Of a DNA stretch of 49,135 nucleotides, positions 1 to 6,450 are shown piece after piece. The first letter of the stretch is position 1. Every line of letters starts with the position of its first letter. The translations under genes and the position numbers were made by a program. The stretch covers positions 1-49,135 of the forward strand of contig CAKTCN010000027.1 in NCBI GenBank assembly GCA_934539295.1, in the 5' to 3' direction. Source of the DNA: an uncultured Allosphingosinicella sp. (GTDB taxonomy: Bacteria > Pseudomonadota > Alphaproteobacteria > Sphingomonadales > Sphingomonadaceae). The notes beneath the pieces are model-generated. The model saw only the letters and a program-made list of their open reading frames with translations, ran no database searches and had not been told where the DNA came from.

Positions 1-372
<372 letters not shown>

Positions 373-474
373 CAAAGGCCCAAGTGTAGCGACGCCGGCA
401 GCGCAAGCTGCCGCCGGAGCAGCACGAAGAGAGCCTGCAGTCCGGACGGCCTGCGCCGCAGGCGACAGGACCGA

Positions 475-512
475 CGTCACGGGATTTACTCCCGTGACGG
501 CTGCGGCTTTTG
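475..512 (+). terminator. Candidate terminator of rpoD
   Basis: A perfect 10-bp stem (475-484 with 490-499, arms CGTCACGGGA and TCCCGTGACG, loop TTTAC) is followed by a T-rich stretch containing CTTTTGTGGTTTT. The stem does not abut the T-run directly; about seven G/C-rich bases lie between. Termination is therefore plausible rather than certain. Confidence 0.45.
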
Positions 513-545
513 TGGTTTTCCTCTGACTCAGTACCTTCTCACCCA

Positions 546-570
546 ACCCTCTCCCCCATGGGGAGAGGGT
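546..570. repeat. REP-like palindrome, CCCTCTCCCC family
   Basis: An 11-bp perfect inverted repeat (arms ACCCTCTCCCC and GGGGAGAGGGT, loop CAT). A related palindrome with the same CCCTCTCCC core lies at 5114-5137. Intergenic CCCTCTCCC/GGGAGAGGG palindromes are common dispersed elements in many proteobacteria, so this is probably a copy of such a repeat. Confidence 0.6.
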
Positions 571-685
571 TCTAGGACGGTGCATGTGAACCCGCCTGCG
601 TAACGGTTCATCCTGCCTGCGCGGCACCTGCGCCGCGTTCGGCCGTTCCCCTCCCGAACAGGCATTCGCCTGAAAAGGAGACACC

Positions 686-883
686 ATGACCGACACGACT
701 GCGACCGCCCTGCCCGCCTCCAACCGCAAGACCAAGCTCACCGACTCGCTGCGCACCCACTTTGCGGGCGATGCGCCGGTGACGACCAAGGCGCGCAATT
801 TCGCCAAGGCGCGGCCGTGGGCGAGCGCGGCGTTTGCGGGGGTCGCCGCGATCGCGGTGCTGAACACGTTGCGCGGGCGCTAA
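686..883 (+). CDS. Small basic membrane-anchored protein, DUF883-like C-terminus
   Basis: A 65-residue protein of unknown function. It is supported by a strong ribosome binding site (AAAAGGAG, about 6 bases before ATG) and a clear downstream terminator. The N-terminal half is polar and basic. The C-terminus ends with RPWASAAFAGVAAIAVLNTLRGR, a short hydrophobic segment flanked by Arg. This resembles the C-terminal anchor of the ElaB/YqjD (DUF883) inner-membrane, ribosome-associated proteins, but the rest is far shorter than that family. The family link is an inference from the tail only. The gene appears monocistronic. Confidence 0.7.
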   Translation: MTDTTATALPASNRKTKLTDSLRTHFAGDAPVTTKARNFAKARPWASAAFAGVAAIAVLNTLRGR

Positions 884-905
884 GCACCTCCGCCTCCAAC
901 CCGGG

Positions 906-930
906 AGAGCCGCCGCGAGGCGGCTCTTTT
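906..930 (+). terminator. Rho-independent terminator after the small DUF883-like gene
   Basis: A 9-bp perfect stem (AGAGCCGCC with GGCGGCTCT) with a GCGA loop ends directly in a TTTT run at 927-930. It lies 23 bases after the stop codon. This is a classic intrinsic terminator. Confidence 0.85.
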
Positions 931-963
931 CGTATGTGCGGCTTGCCGAGCCGCGCGCCCGCC

Positions 964-989
964 TATATGTGGTGTACACGTTTCATATA
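964..989 (+). promoter_or_regulatory. Candidate operator/promoter of the parD-like/map operon
   Basis: Fourteen bases upstream of the ParD-like start lie nested palindromes: GTGTACAC at 972-979, flanked by TATATG (964-969) and CATATA (984-989). The dyad axes differ by one base, so they may be separate elements. Ribbon-helix-helix antitoxin-like proteins usually bind short palindromes near their own promoter, which makes this a candidate autoregulatory site. That role is inferred. Confidence 0.4.
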
Positions 990-1003
990 TCACGAGTGAA
1001 CAG

Positions 1004-1216
1004 ATGGGCATCGTCAATATCGAGGACGAGCTTCACGAGCAGCTGCGCAAGGCGAGCAAGGCGTCTTACCGGTCGATCAACGCGCAGGCGGCATTCTGGA
1101 TCAGGATCGGGATGCTGTGTGAACTGAACCCCGCGCTGACTTTCCACGAGATCATCGTGCGCGAGTTGAAGGCGGCGGGTGTCGACGCAGGCGTGGTCGG
1201 GGCTGGCGCGTCGTGA
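1004..1216 (+). CDS. ParD-like antitoxin-family protein
   Basis: A 70-residue protein matching my knowledge of the ParD-like family (PF11903). It opens with MGIVNIEDELHEQLRKASK, continues with the conserved YRSINAQAAFWIRIGMLCELNP, and ends in a short variable tail. Such proteins have a ribbon-helix-helix fold and are assumed to bind DNA. There is no ParE or RelE gene beside it. Instead the TGA stop overlaps the GTG start of a methionine aminopeptidase by 4 bases (GTGA), so the two are translationally coupled. Whether it is an antitoxin, a transcriptional autoregulator or a Map-binding protein cannot be told from sequence. Confidence 0.85.
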   Translation: MGIVNIEDELHEQLRKASKASYRSINAQAAFWIRIGMLCELNPALTFHEIIVRELKAAGVDAGVVGAGAS

Positions 1217-1983
1217 TCAAGTCGGAGGCCGAGCTGGAGCTGATGGCCGAGTCAGGGCGGCTGCTGGCGTCGGTGTTCACCTGGATCGACGGGCTGGAAC
1301 TGGCGGGGCGCAGCACCATGGAGGTGAACGACATGGTGGAGCGCCACATCGTCGACGCTCTCGGCGCGCGGCCGGCGAGCAAGGGGCAATATGGCTATGG
1401 CTATGTGCTCAATTGCTCGCGCAACCAGGTGGTGTGCCATGGCGTGCCGTCGGAGAGCGACATGCTGGGGGACGGCGACATCGTCAATCTCGACATCACG
1501 CTGGAGAAGGACGGCTTCATCGCCGATTCGAGCAAGACATACATGATCGGCGAGGTGTCGCCGGCGGCGCGGCGGCTGGTGCGGACGACCTATGAGGCGC
1601 TGTGGAAGGGGATCGGTGCTGTGCGGCCGGGCGCGCGGCTGGGCGACATCGGGTTTGCGATCGAGCGGCATGCCAAGAAGGCGGGATATTCGGTGGTGCG
1701 CGAATTTTGCGGGCACGGCATCGGGCGCGAGATGCATGAGGAGCCGCAGGTGCTGCATTTCGGGCGGCCGGGCACGGGCGCGGTGCTGAAGGAAGGGATG
1801 ACCTTCACGATCGAGCCGATGCTGAACCAGGGCCGGCGCGGCGTGCGCACCGAGGATGACGGCTGGACGGTGGTGACGGCCGACGGGAAATTGTCGGCGC
1901 AGTTCGAGCATACGGTGGCGGTGACACACGATGGCGTGCGCGTGCTGACGCTGCGTCCGGACGAACAAGTGCCGTCGCACTGA
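1213..1983 (+). CDS. map: Type I methionine aminopeptidase
   Basis: A cytosolic metalloenzyme that removes the initiator methionine from nascent proteins (256 residues, usual for the bacterial type Ia form). All five metal ligands are present: D94 (NLDIT), D105 (ADSSKTY), H168 (GHGIGREMHEEP), E201 (FTIEPM) and E232 (QFEHTVAVT). H76 matches the substrate-binding histidine. There is no N-terminal SH3-binding zinc finger. The GTG start overlaps the stop of the upstream ParD-like gene, implying coupled translation. The genome may also carry a second housekeeping map elsewhere; this window cannot show that. Function as a peptidase is well supported, while any part in a toxin-antitoxin-like pair is speculation. 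Confidence 0.95.
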   Translation: MIKSEAELELMAESGRLLASVFTWIDGLELAGRSTMEVNDMVERHIVDALGARPASKGQYGYGYVLNCSRNQVVCHGVPSESDMLGDGDIVNLDITLEKDGFIADSSKTYMIGEVSPAARRLVRTTYEALWKGIGAVRPGARLGDIGFAIERHAKKAGYSVVREFCGHGIGREMHEEPQVLHFGRPGTGAVLKEGMTFTIEPMLNQGRRGVRTEDDGWTVVTADGKLSAQFEHTVAVTHDGVRVLTLRPDEQVPSH

Positions 1984-2061
1984 CAACGGCCGCGTTCATA
2001 TTGTCGAAAGTGAGCGAGATGTCTTCTCCGCTCGGCCCAATCTACTCCAGGAGGGTCCGGC

Positions 2062-2250
2062 ATGAAGATTCGTGTTGCGCCTCTTCTCATCGCTTCGGCT
2101 TTGGTCATGACCTCAGCTGCTCATGCGCAATTCGGGTCCATGCAACCTTCCCCGATCCCCTCTCCCGAAGCGCCGAAGCCGCCGCGCAAGCCGAACAAGC
2201 CTATGCAGCGCGACCTGCTGGAGTTCATGGAAGAGGAGCAGAACAGCTGA
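2062..2250 (+). CDS. Small secreted proline-rich protein, possibly interrupted by in-frame TGA
   Basis: A 62-residue product with a strong ribosome binding site (CAGGAGGG) and a clear Sec signal peptide (MKIRVAPLLIASALVMTSAAHA, cut after AHA). A proline/lysine-rich segment (PSPIPSPEAPKPPRKPNKP) and an acidic end (FMEEEQNS) follow. The reading frame does not look finished at this TGA: it continues without another stop for 24 codons, encoding a basic, two-cysteine tail, to a TAA at 2323-2325. A CGA-to-TGA change would explain the break. I do not recognise the family. Location would be periplasmic. Confidence 0.6.
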   Translation: MKIRVAPLLIASALVMTSAAHAQFGSMQPSPIPSPEAPKPPRKPNKPMQRDLLEFMEEEQNS

Positions 2251-2325
2251 TATCAGCGCCGCCTGGCCTGCGATGCGCAGATCGACAAGAAGAAGTTGCA
2301 GCCCAAGGCGTGCAAGCGCCGTTAA
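2251..2325 (+). other. In-frame continuation of the small secreted protein after TGA
   Basis: The frame reads YQRRLACDAQIDKKKLQP followed by KACKRR and TAA. It has two cysteines spaced for a disulfide and a basic composition that looks like a genuine protein end. The TAA overlaps the stop of the convergent thioesterase gene, the tight spacing expected if this were the original 3' end. It is either a relic after a nonsense mutation, a readthrough extension, or a sequencing error at 2248-2250. Confidence 0.45.
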
Positions 2326-2762
2326 AGCCTGATCGCGTCTAAACTTTCCCGCGCATGTTGCGAGAGCGGCACGGGGCGGCGACTGTCGCGGCCGACATAG
2401 ACGTGGACGAAGAAGCCCTCGGCGGCCGGCGCCTCCTCACCCGTGGCGAAGACGCCGAGGCGGTAGCGGACGCTGGAGGTGCCGAGGCTTTCGACGGCGA
2501 GGCCGATCTCGACCGGCTGCGGATAGGACAGGGACTGCGCGTAGCGGCAGCCGGTCTCGACGACGAGGCCGATCGGGTCGCCGGCGGCGAGGTCGAGCAG
2601 GCCGGCCTCGATCAGCCAGGCGTTCACGGCCGTGTCGAACCATTGGTAATGGACCGTGTTGTTGACGTGGCCGTAGGCGTCGTTGTCGGCCCAGCGCGTC
2701 CCGATCTCGCGCCAGACGCGATAGGCTTCGCGGCCGAGAAGCGGCGCGCGGGTCACAGACAT
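2322..2762 (-). CDS. Acyl-CoA thioesterase, 4HBT (hot-dog) family
   Basis: A 146-residue hot-dog-fold thioesterase that hydrolyses acyl-CoA. The active-site region TRWADNDAYGHVNNTVHYQWFD carries the Asp and the GHVNN motif of YbgC/FadM-like 4HBT enzymes. The chosen ATG lies 5 bases after the stop of the iron alcohol dehydrogenase gene. A GTG at 2771-2769, overlapping that stop by 3 bases (GTGA), is an alternative giving three more residues. The two genes form an operon. The substrate is unknown, though pairing with an alcohol dehydrogenase suggests catabolism of an alcohol or aldehyde through a CoA ester. Confidence 0.9.
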   Translation of the reverse strand: MSVTRAPLLGREAYRVWREIGTRWADNDAYGHVNNTVHYQWFDTAVNAWLIEAGLLDLAAGDPIGLVVETGCRYAQSLSYPQPVEIGLAVESLGTSSVRYRLGVFATGEEAPAAEGFFVHVYVGRDSRRPVPLSQHARESLDAIRL

Positions 2763-2767
2763 CGAAG

Positions 2768-3904
2768 TCACAGGGCGGCCTGGTAGAGGCGGCGGGCCTC
2801 GGCCTGGGTGATCGGGCACGGATTGTTCACGAGCAGTCTTTCCTGCTTCATCGCCTCGGCCGCGAGAAGGTCGAGATCGCCGGGGCCGATGCCGACATCG
2901 CGCAGCCGCTGCGGCAGGCCGGTGGCGGCGAAGAGTTCGGACATGTGGCGGACGAGTGCCTGTGCCTGCGCCTGGGCCCCCTCGCCTGCCGTGGCGGGCA
3001 CGAGCAGCGCCCCGAGTTCGGCATAAAGCGGGGTGGCGGCGGGCATGTTGTGGGCGAGGACGTGGGGCAGCATCAGCGCGTTGGACAGGCCGTGCGGCAC
3101 GTGGAAATGGCCGCCGATCGGGTAAGCGAGCGCATGGACGCCGGCCACGGGCGCATTGGCGAAGGCGACGCCGGCGAGGTGGGCGCCGAGCAGCATCTCG
3201 GCGCGTGCGTCGAGGTCGTCCGGGCTGTCGCAGGCGCGCAGGAGGTTGGCAGACAGCAGCCGCAGCGCTTCGCGGGCGAGCAGGTCGGACAAAGGGTTCT
3301 TGAGGCGGGCGGAGGTATAGGCCTCAATCGCGTGAACCATGGCATCGATGCCGGTCGCGGCCGTGACGTGGCGCGGCAGACCGGTGGTAAGCGTCGCGTC
3401 GAGCACAGCCGTATCGGCAACCAGGGCAGCGCTGCTGACACCACGTTTCTCCGCGCCTTCGACGGTGATGATCGTGACGGGCGTAGCTTCCGACCCCGTC
3501 CCAGCTGTGGTGGGGACAAGGACGAGCGGGAGGCGACGGCCGGTCGCCTTGCCCACGCCCCAGATCGCGTCGAGATCGTCGCCGCTGCCGAGCAGATAGG
3601 CTGCGAGCTTGGCGACATCCATCGGGCTGCCACCGCCGAAACCGATCACCGATGCGCATCCCCTCCCCGCCTCGACTGCCGCCATCAGGGTGGCGCGCGA
3701 GGGGTCAGGCTCGACGGCGTCGAAGATGGCGAGATCGATGCCGTTCGCGCGCAGCCCTTCGAGCACGGGCGCGACAAGGCCAAGGCTGCGCAGCTGCGCG
3801 TCGGTGACGAACAGGCAGCTACCGGGTGGAAGCAGGCCGGCAAGTTCGGACGACTTGCCGGGACCGCAGAGAAGCCTGGGGCCGTAGGAGAAGGTGTAGC
3901 GCAC
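2768..3904 (-). CDS. Iron-containing alcohol dehydrogenase
   Basis: A 378-residue member of the group III (Fe-ADH) family, which oxidises alcohols or reduces aldehydes with NAD(P). The nucleotide-binding loop VIGFGGGSPMDVAKLAAYL is intact. The family signature LPLVLVPTTAGTGSEATP follows. The metal site is recognisable in TGIDAMVHAIEAYTS (Asp and His) and GGHFHVPHGLSNA (two His). It is the first gene of a two-gene operon with the thioesterase. A TetR-type dyad lies just upstream of the start. The substrate cannot be deduced. Confidence 0.93.
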   Translation of the reverse strand: MRYTFSYGPRLLCGPGKSSELAGLLPPGSCLFVTDAQLRSLGLVAPVLEGLRANGIDLAIFDAVEPDPSRATLMAAVEAGRGCASVIGFGGGSPMDVAKLAAYLLGSGDDLDAIWGVGKATGRRLPLVLVPTTAGTGSEATPVTIITVEGAEKRGVSSAALVADTAVLDATLTTGLPRHVTAATGIDAMVHAIEAYTSARLKNPLSDLLAREALRLLSANLLRACDSPDDLDARAEMLLGAHLAGVAFANAPVAGVHALAYPIGGHFHVPHGLSNALMLPHVLAHNMPAATPLYAELGALLVPATAGEGAQAQAQALVRHMSELFAATGLPQRLRDVGIGPGDLDLLAAEAMKQERLLVNNPCPITQAEARRLYQAAL

Positions 3905-3919
3905 GTGACGGATGTTAGC

Positions 3920-3935
3920 GTGAGTTTACATTCAC
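3920..3935 (-). promoter_or_regulatory. Candidate TetR-type operator upstream of the Fe-ADH gene
   Basis: The near-palindrome GTGAGTTTACATTCAC sits 15 bases upstream of the alcohol dehydrogenase ATG and is itself flanked by CGTGACG (3904-3910) and CGTCACG (3935-3941). Spacing and sequence are reminiscent of TetR-family sites that control lipid catabolism genes. No regulator gene is adjacent. The remaining bases up to 4067 show nothing else. Confidence 0.35.
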
Positions 3936-4067
3936 GTCACGCGGACGGCTAGGAACTCGGTTGGTTGCAGACGTGACCGGTTCCCGCTTGCTTGTTTCTT
4001 GAAGCCCAAGACGAGCGAAGCCGGGCCGGCGAGGCCGCTCCCTTCCCATTAGAGGCGGCTTAGAGCT

Positions 4068-4523
4068 TCAGAACGCACGCTGGAGGCGGCCGAATAGGCT
4101 GCGCGCGGGGCTGGGTGGCGGGTCGTCGGTGAGCTGGCCTTCGGCAACGCGCAGGACACGGTCGAAAAGGTCTTGGCTGGCGCGGATCAGGGACACCGCG
4201 CCTTCGGGAAGCCGGGCGACCAACGCCTCGTCCACCTCGATGCGATCGCCGAGCCGGCGTTCCGGGCGTCCGGCCTGACCCTCGTCGATCTCACCCGCCG
4301 CTAGCGCACGCTGCGTGAGGAGCCAGGCGCTGATGTGCATCAGACGTGTCGTCAGGCGGAGCGACTCGCAGGAAAAAGCGACCCGCGAAAACGGATCGAG
4401 ATCCACCCGGTCCTCGCGTCCGCGGGTATCGAAATAGGACCGGGCTTCGTCCGCGAGCAGCATCGATTCGGTATAAAGCGAATCGACAAGCCGGGGCGTC
4501 AGGGCCGCCTTGTTGTCGTTCAT
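4068..4523 (-). CDS. rcdA: RcdA-like protein (DUF1465), ClpXP adaptor for CtrA degradation
   Basis: A 151-residue cytosolic helical protein. The segment LYTESMLLADEARSYFDTRG and the helix VAFSCESLRLTTRLMHISAW are typical of DUF1465, the family of Caulobacter RcdA. RcdA helps deliver the cell-cycle regulator CtrA and other substrates to ClpXP. The acidic, proline-rich C-terminal part (QLTDDPPPSPARS) resembles the disordered tail of RcdA. The start MNDNKAALTP was chosen because upstream sequence in the same frame lacks homology character. A DUF465 gene lies directly upstream on the same strand, with dksA nearby. CtrA itself is not in the window. Confidence 0.85.
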   Translation of the reverse strand: MNDNKAALTPRLVDSLYTESMLLADEARSYFDTRGREDRVDLDPFSRVAFSCESLRLTTRLMHISAWLLTQRALAAGEIDEGQAGRPERRLGDRIEVDEALVARLPEGAVSLIRASQDLFDRVLRVAEGQLTDDPPPSPARSLFGRLQRAF

Positions 4524-4581
4524 GCGCAGGAGTCTGGCACGGCCAGGCAGCGCAGGCCACTCGTAAAATGGGTGGATGTCT

Positions 4582-4794
4582 TCAGGCGATGATGTCGGGG
4601 ACGAGCCGATCTTCCAGCATGGCGATCTCGTCACGCAGGTGGAGCTTGCGCTTTTTGAGACGCGCCAGTTGCAACTGGTCGGGCGCCCCTGTCGCATTCA
4701 GCGCGTCGATCGCGGCATCAAGGTCACGATGATCGACCTTGAGCTGCTCCATACGGGCACTCAGCGCGCGCGCAACAGCTTCTGGCATGCTCAT
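4582..4794 (-). CDS. DUF465 (YdcH-like) small coiled-coil protein
   Basis: A 70-residue, highly charged helical protein. The core DHRDLDAAIDAL followed by LQLARLKKRKLHLRDEI is the DUF465/YdcH pattern: an N-terminal helix, a short linker and a Lys-rich second helix. The molecular function of the family is unknown. It precedes rcdA by 58 bases on the same strand and diverges from a second, shorter DUF465 gene 143 bases away. The spacer holds no obvious palindrome. Confidence 0.88.
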   Translation of the reverse strand: MSMPEAVARALSARMEQLKVDHRDLDAAIDALNATGAPDQLQLARLKKRKLHLRDEIAMLEDRLVPDIIA

Positions 4795-4937
4795 CCGGCT
4801 AGTCTTTCAGGGCGATGGATCATAAAAGCGAGAGTCCGGCAGGTCGTCGCAAAATTGGCTGCGACCGCCGCTGCGAGGGAGACGCGCGCACCGCAAGTTG
4901 GTCTAATCCCCTTTCCAGCAAGAAGAGGAAAATGAGA

Positions 4938-5093
4938 ATGAACCAGACTCATATCTCGGCCCTGCAGTCCAAACATGCCGGACTCGATGCCCGTATCGCG
5001 GCAGAGAACCAGCGGCCGAACCCGGATATGGGTATCCTCTCCCGCCTCAAGAAGGAAAAGCTGCGGATCAAGGAAGAAATGACCGGGATCTGA
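4938..5093 (+). CDS. DUF465 (YdcH-like) small protein, second copy
   Basis: A 51-residue protein, MNQTHISALQSKHAGLDARI and on to SRLKKEKLRIKEEMTGI, with the same helix-linker-helix and the LKKEKLRIKEE motif as the divergent 70-residue neighbour. The start at 4938 is preferred over the ATG at 4932 because the GAGG ribosome binding site (4925-4928) is then properly spaced. A palindrome at 5114-5137 follows the gene. Function unknown. Confidence 0.85.
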   Translation: MNQTHISALQSKHAGLDARIAAENQRPNPDMGILSRLKKEKLRIKEEMTGI

Positions 5094-5113
5094 TCCTGCG
5101 TCAGCCACACTCT

Positions 5114-5137
5114 CCCTCTCCCGCGCGCGGGAGAGGG
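5114..5137. repeat. 24-bp perfect palindrome, CCCTCTCCC REP-like family
   Basis: The arms CCCTCTCCCGCG and CGCGGGAGAGGG are fully complementary with no loop. The element sits between the convergent DUF465 and dksA genes and could act as a bidirectional transcription barrier. It shares the CCCTCTCCC core with the repeat at 546-570. Confidence 0.65.
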
Positions 5138-5145
5138 CAAGGTGA

Positions 5146-5607
5146 TCAATCGTCGCGGGAAACGCGTTCGTTGCGTTCGTGCTTTTCCTGCGCCTCAACC
5201 GTCATCGTCGCGATCGGGCGGGCCTCAAGGCGGCCGAGCGAGATCGGCTCACCCGTTACTTCGCAATAGCCATATTCGCCCTCGGCGATGCGCTTTAGCG
5301 CCGCATCGATCTTGGAGATAAGCTTGCGCTGCCTGTCGCGGGTGCGAAGCTCGATACCCCAGTCGGTTTCACTGGACGCACGGTCGGTCACGTCCGCTTC
5401 GCGCAACGGGCCGCTCTTGAGGCTGGCCATGGTGTCGCGGGATTCACGAACGATGTCGTCGCGCCAGTCGAGCAGCTTCTGCCGAAAATATTCGAGCTGC
5501 ACGGGGTTCATGAACTCTTCGTTTGCGGACGGCCGGTAGCCCGCCGGAAGAGAAACGTCAGTGTCGTCGAAACCAGGGTCGAAAACGTCGCTTAGAGCCG
5601 TCGCCAT
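5146..5607 (-). CDS. dksA: DksA/TraR-family RNA polymerase-binding regulator with a single-cysteine zinc-finger region
   Basis: A 153-residue DksA. It binds the secondary channel of RNA polymerase and, with ppGpp, adjusts rRNA, amino-acid and stress promoters. The coiled-coil tip motif DxxDxA is present as DVTDRA (D72, D75, A77). The region that in E. coli holds a four-cysteine zinc finger retains only C115 (YGYCEVTGEPI); the other positions are Thr or other residues and the far pair is gone. One-Cys DksA proteins are known in alphaproteobacteria such as Rhodobacter and are functional. The start MATALSDVFD follows a strong GGAGGGG site. It appears monocistronic. Confidence 0.92.
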   Translation of the reverse strand: MATALSDVFDPGFDDTDVSLPAGYRPSANEEFMNPVQLEYFRQKLLDWRDDIVRESRDTMASLKSGPLREADVTDRASSETDWGIELRTRDRQRKLISKIDAALKRIAEGEYGYCEVTGEPISLGRLEARPIATMTVEAQEKHERNERVSRDD

Positions 5608-5840
5608 AATGCCCCTCCACTCGCCAAGCAGCCGACACCGCCGGTCTGCAAACCGGATGCCGGGAGCCCTTGCGGAATCTACGGCACCTTGCCCCAAACG
5701 CGCCTATACGCATGCGCGTGAGGGTCGGCAAGTCACTCAAAGCACATAAAAATCGCCGCATCGCAGCACGTTGGCGACGAAGCGGGGTCGGCTTACCCTG
5801 ACAGGTTATGGCGGAACGGCAAGAGCGGTGAGCGTGAGGA

Positions 5841-5876
5841 TCGCTCCTGCCGACTGCAATGGAGCGGCAGGAGCGA
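5841..5876 (-). terminator. Strong hairpin after the host-attachment-family gene
   Basis: A perfect 12-bp stem (TCGCTCCTGCCG at 5841-5852, CGGCAGGAGCGA at 5865-5876) with a 12-base loop lies 26 bases after the stop of the minus-strand gene. There is no U-run on either strand, so it may be a Rho-assisted stop or an mRNA 3' stabiliser. The rest of 5608-5901, upstream of dksA, shows no gene. Confidence 0.5.
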
Positions 5877-5901
5877 AGTTCAAGTCCTTCCTCGATCGTG
5901 A

Positions 5902-6342
5902 TTATTCGGCGATAAGCAGCTTCTCGATTTCGGTCACCGGGTGGCCGGTCAGGTCCTTGCTGATCTCGCCGGCAATCCGCTTCTCGACCTCCTTGTGGTA
6001 ATGCTTGCGAAGCTCACCCAGCGTCTTGGGCGGAGCGACGACGATCAGGCTGTCGAAGTCGTTGTTGAGCGCGCGCTTCTTCAGCATGTCGGCGGCATCG
6101 GCAGCGAATCGGTTCTCCTCCAGCTGGTGGAAGTCCGCCTCGCCATAGGCGTTCGTGCCGACGCCCGTTGACCCCATGTGCGCACCGGCGGCGTCCGTCT
6201 TCTGGTCGCCGTCGTCGGGATTTTCGTGAACCTGCTTCTTCTCGATCACGAGGTTCGGGAACGCTTCATCGCCTTCGTTCCGGAAGAACAGCAGCTTCTT
6301 GCCGTCCGCGACGAGCACGAAAGAATTGTGGGGAACCTGCAT
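5902..6342 (-). CDS. Host attachment family protein (PF10116-like)
   Basis: A 146-residue protein. It begins MQVPHNSFVLVADGKKLLFF, the usual opening of the 'required for attachment to host cells' family. The C-terminal half contains FDSLIVVAPPKTLGELRKHY and the end of the domain, KEVEKRIAGEISKDLTGHPV. The middle (GSTGVGTNAYGEADFHQLEE) is variable. The domain resembles the eRF1/Pelota-like C-terminal fold; its biochemical role is uncertain and the name derives from a plant-associated Agrobacterium study. The start was chosen by the AGGAGA site. It diverges from surE. Confidence 0.88.
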   Translation of the reverse strand: MQVPHNSFVLVADGKKLLFFRNEGDEAFPNLVIEKKQVHENPDDGDQKTDAAGAHMGSTGVGTNAYGEADFHQLEENRFAADAADMLKKRALNNDFDSLIVVAPPKTLGELRKHYHKEVEKRIAGEISKDLTGHPVTEIEKLLIAE

Positions 6343-6450
6343 GAGCCTTCGTCTCCTGTTCTGGCTTTGCCCCATCAACGCGGCGCTGGAAGGGATGGTT
6401 TCGGCAAGCGGGCGCTTGCGCGGCTCGTTTCGGCTGCGCATAGCCGGGTC

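Larger units (their letters stand above)
373..685. other. Intergenic region with hairpin cluster downstream of rpoD
   Basis: This 313-base stretch has no convincing gene. It contains four perfect inverted repeats in about 175 bases: 396-413 (7-bp stem, GCAA loop), 449-463 (6-bp stem), 475-499 (10-bp stem) and 546-570 (11-bp stem). The third is followed by GGCTGCGGCTTTTGTGGTTTT and could end rpoD transcription. The arrangement could also be a small structured RNA, but I do not recognise a known family. Confidence 0.5.

Noticed and set aside
1004..1983. Calling ParD-like/Map a classical toxin-antitoxin system
   Set aside because: No ParE/RelE toxin is present and Map is an intact housekeeping-type enzyme; only the gene layout resembles such a module.
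2248..2250. TGA as a selenocysteine codon
   Set aside because: There is no redox partner motif at the TGA and no evident SECIS hairpin immediately after it; mutation or readthrough is simpler.
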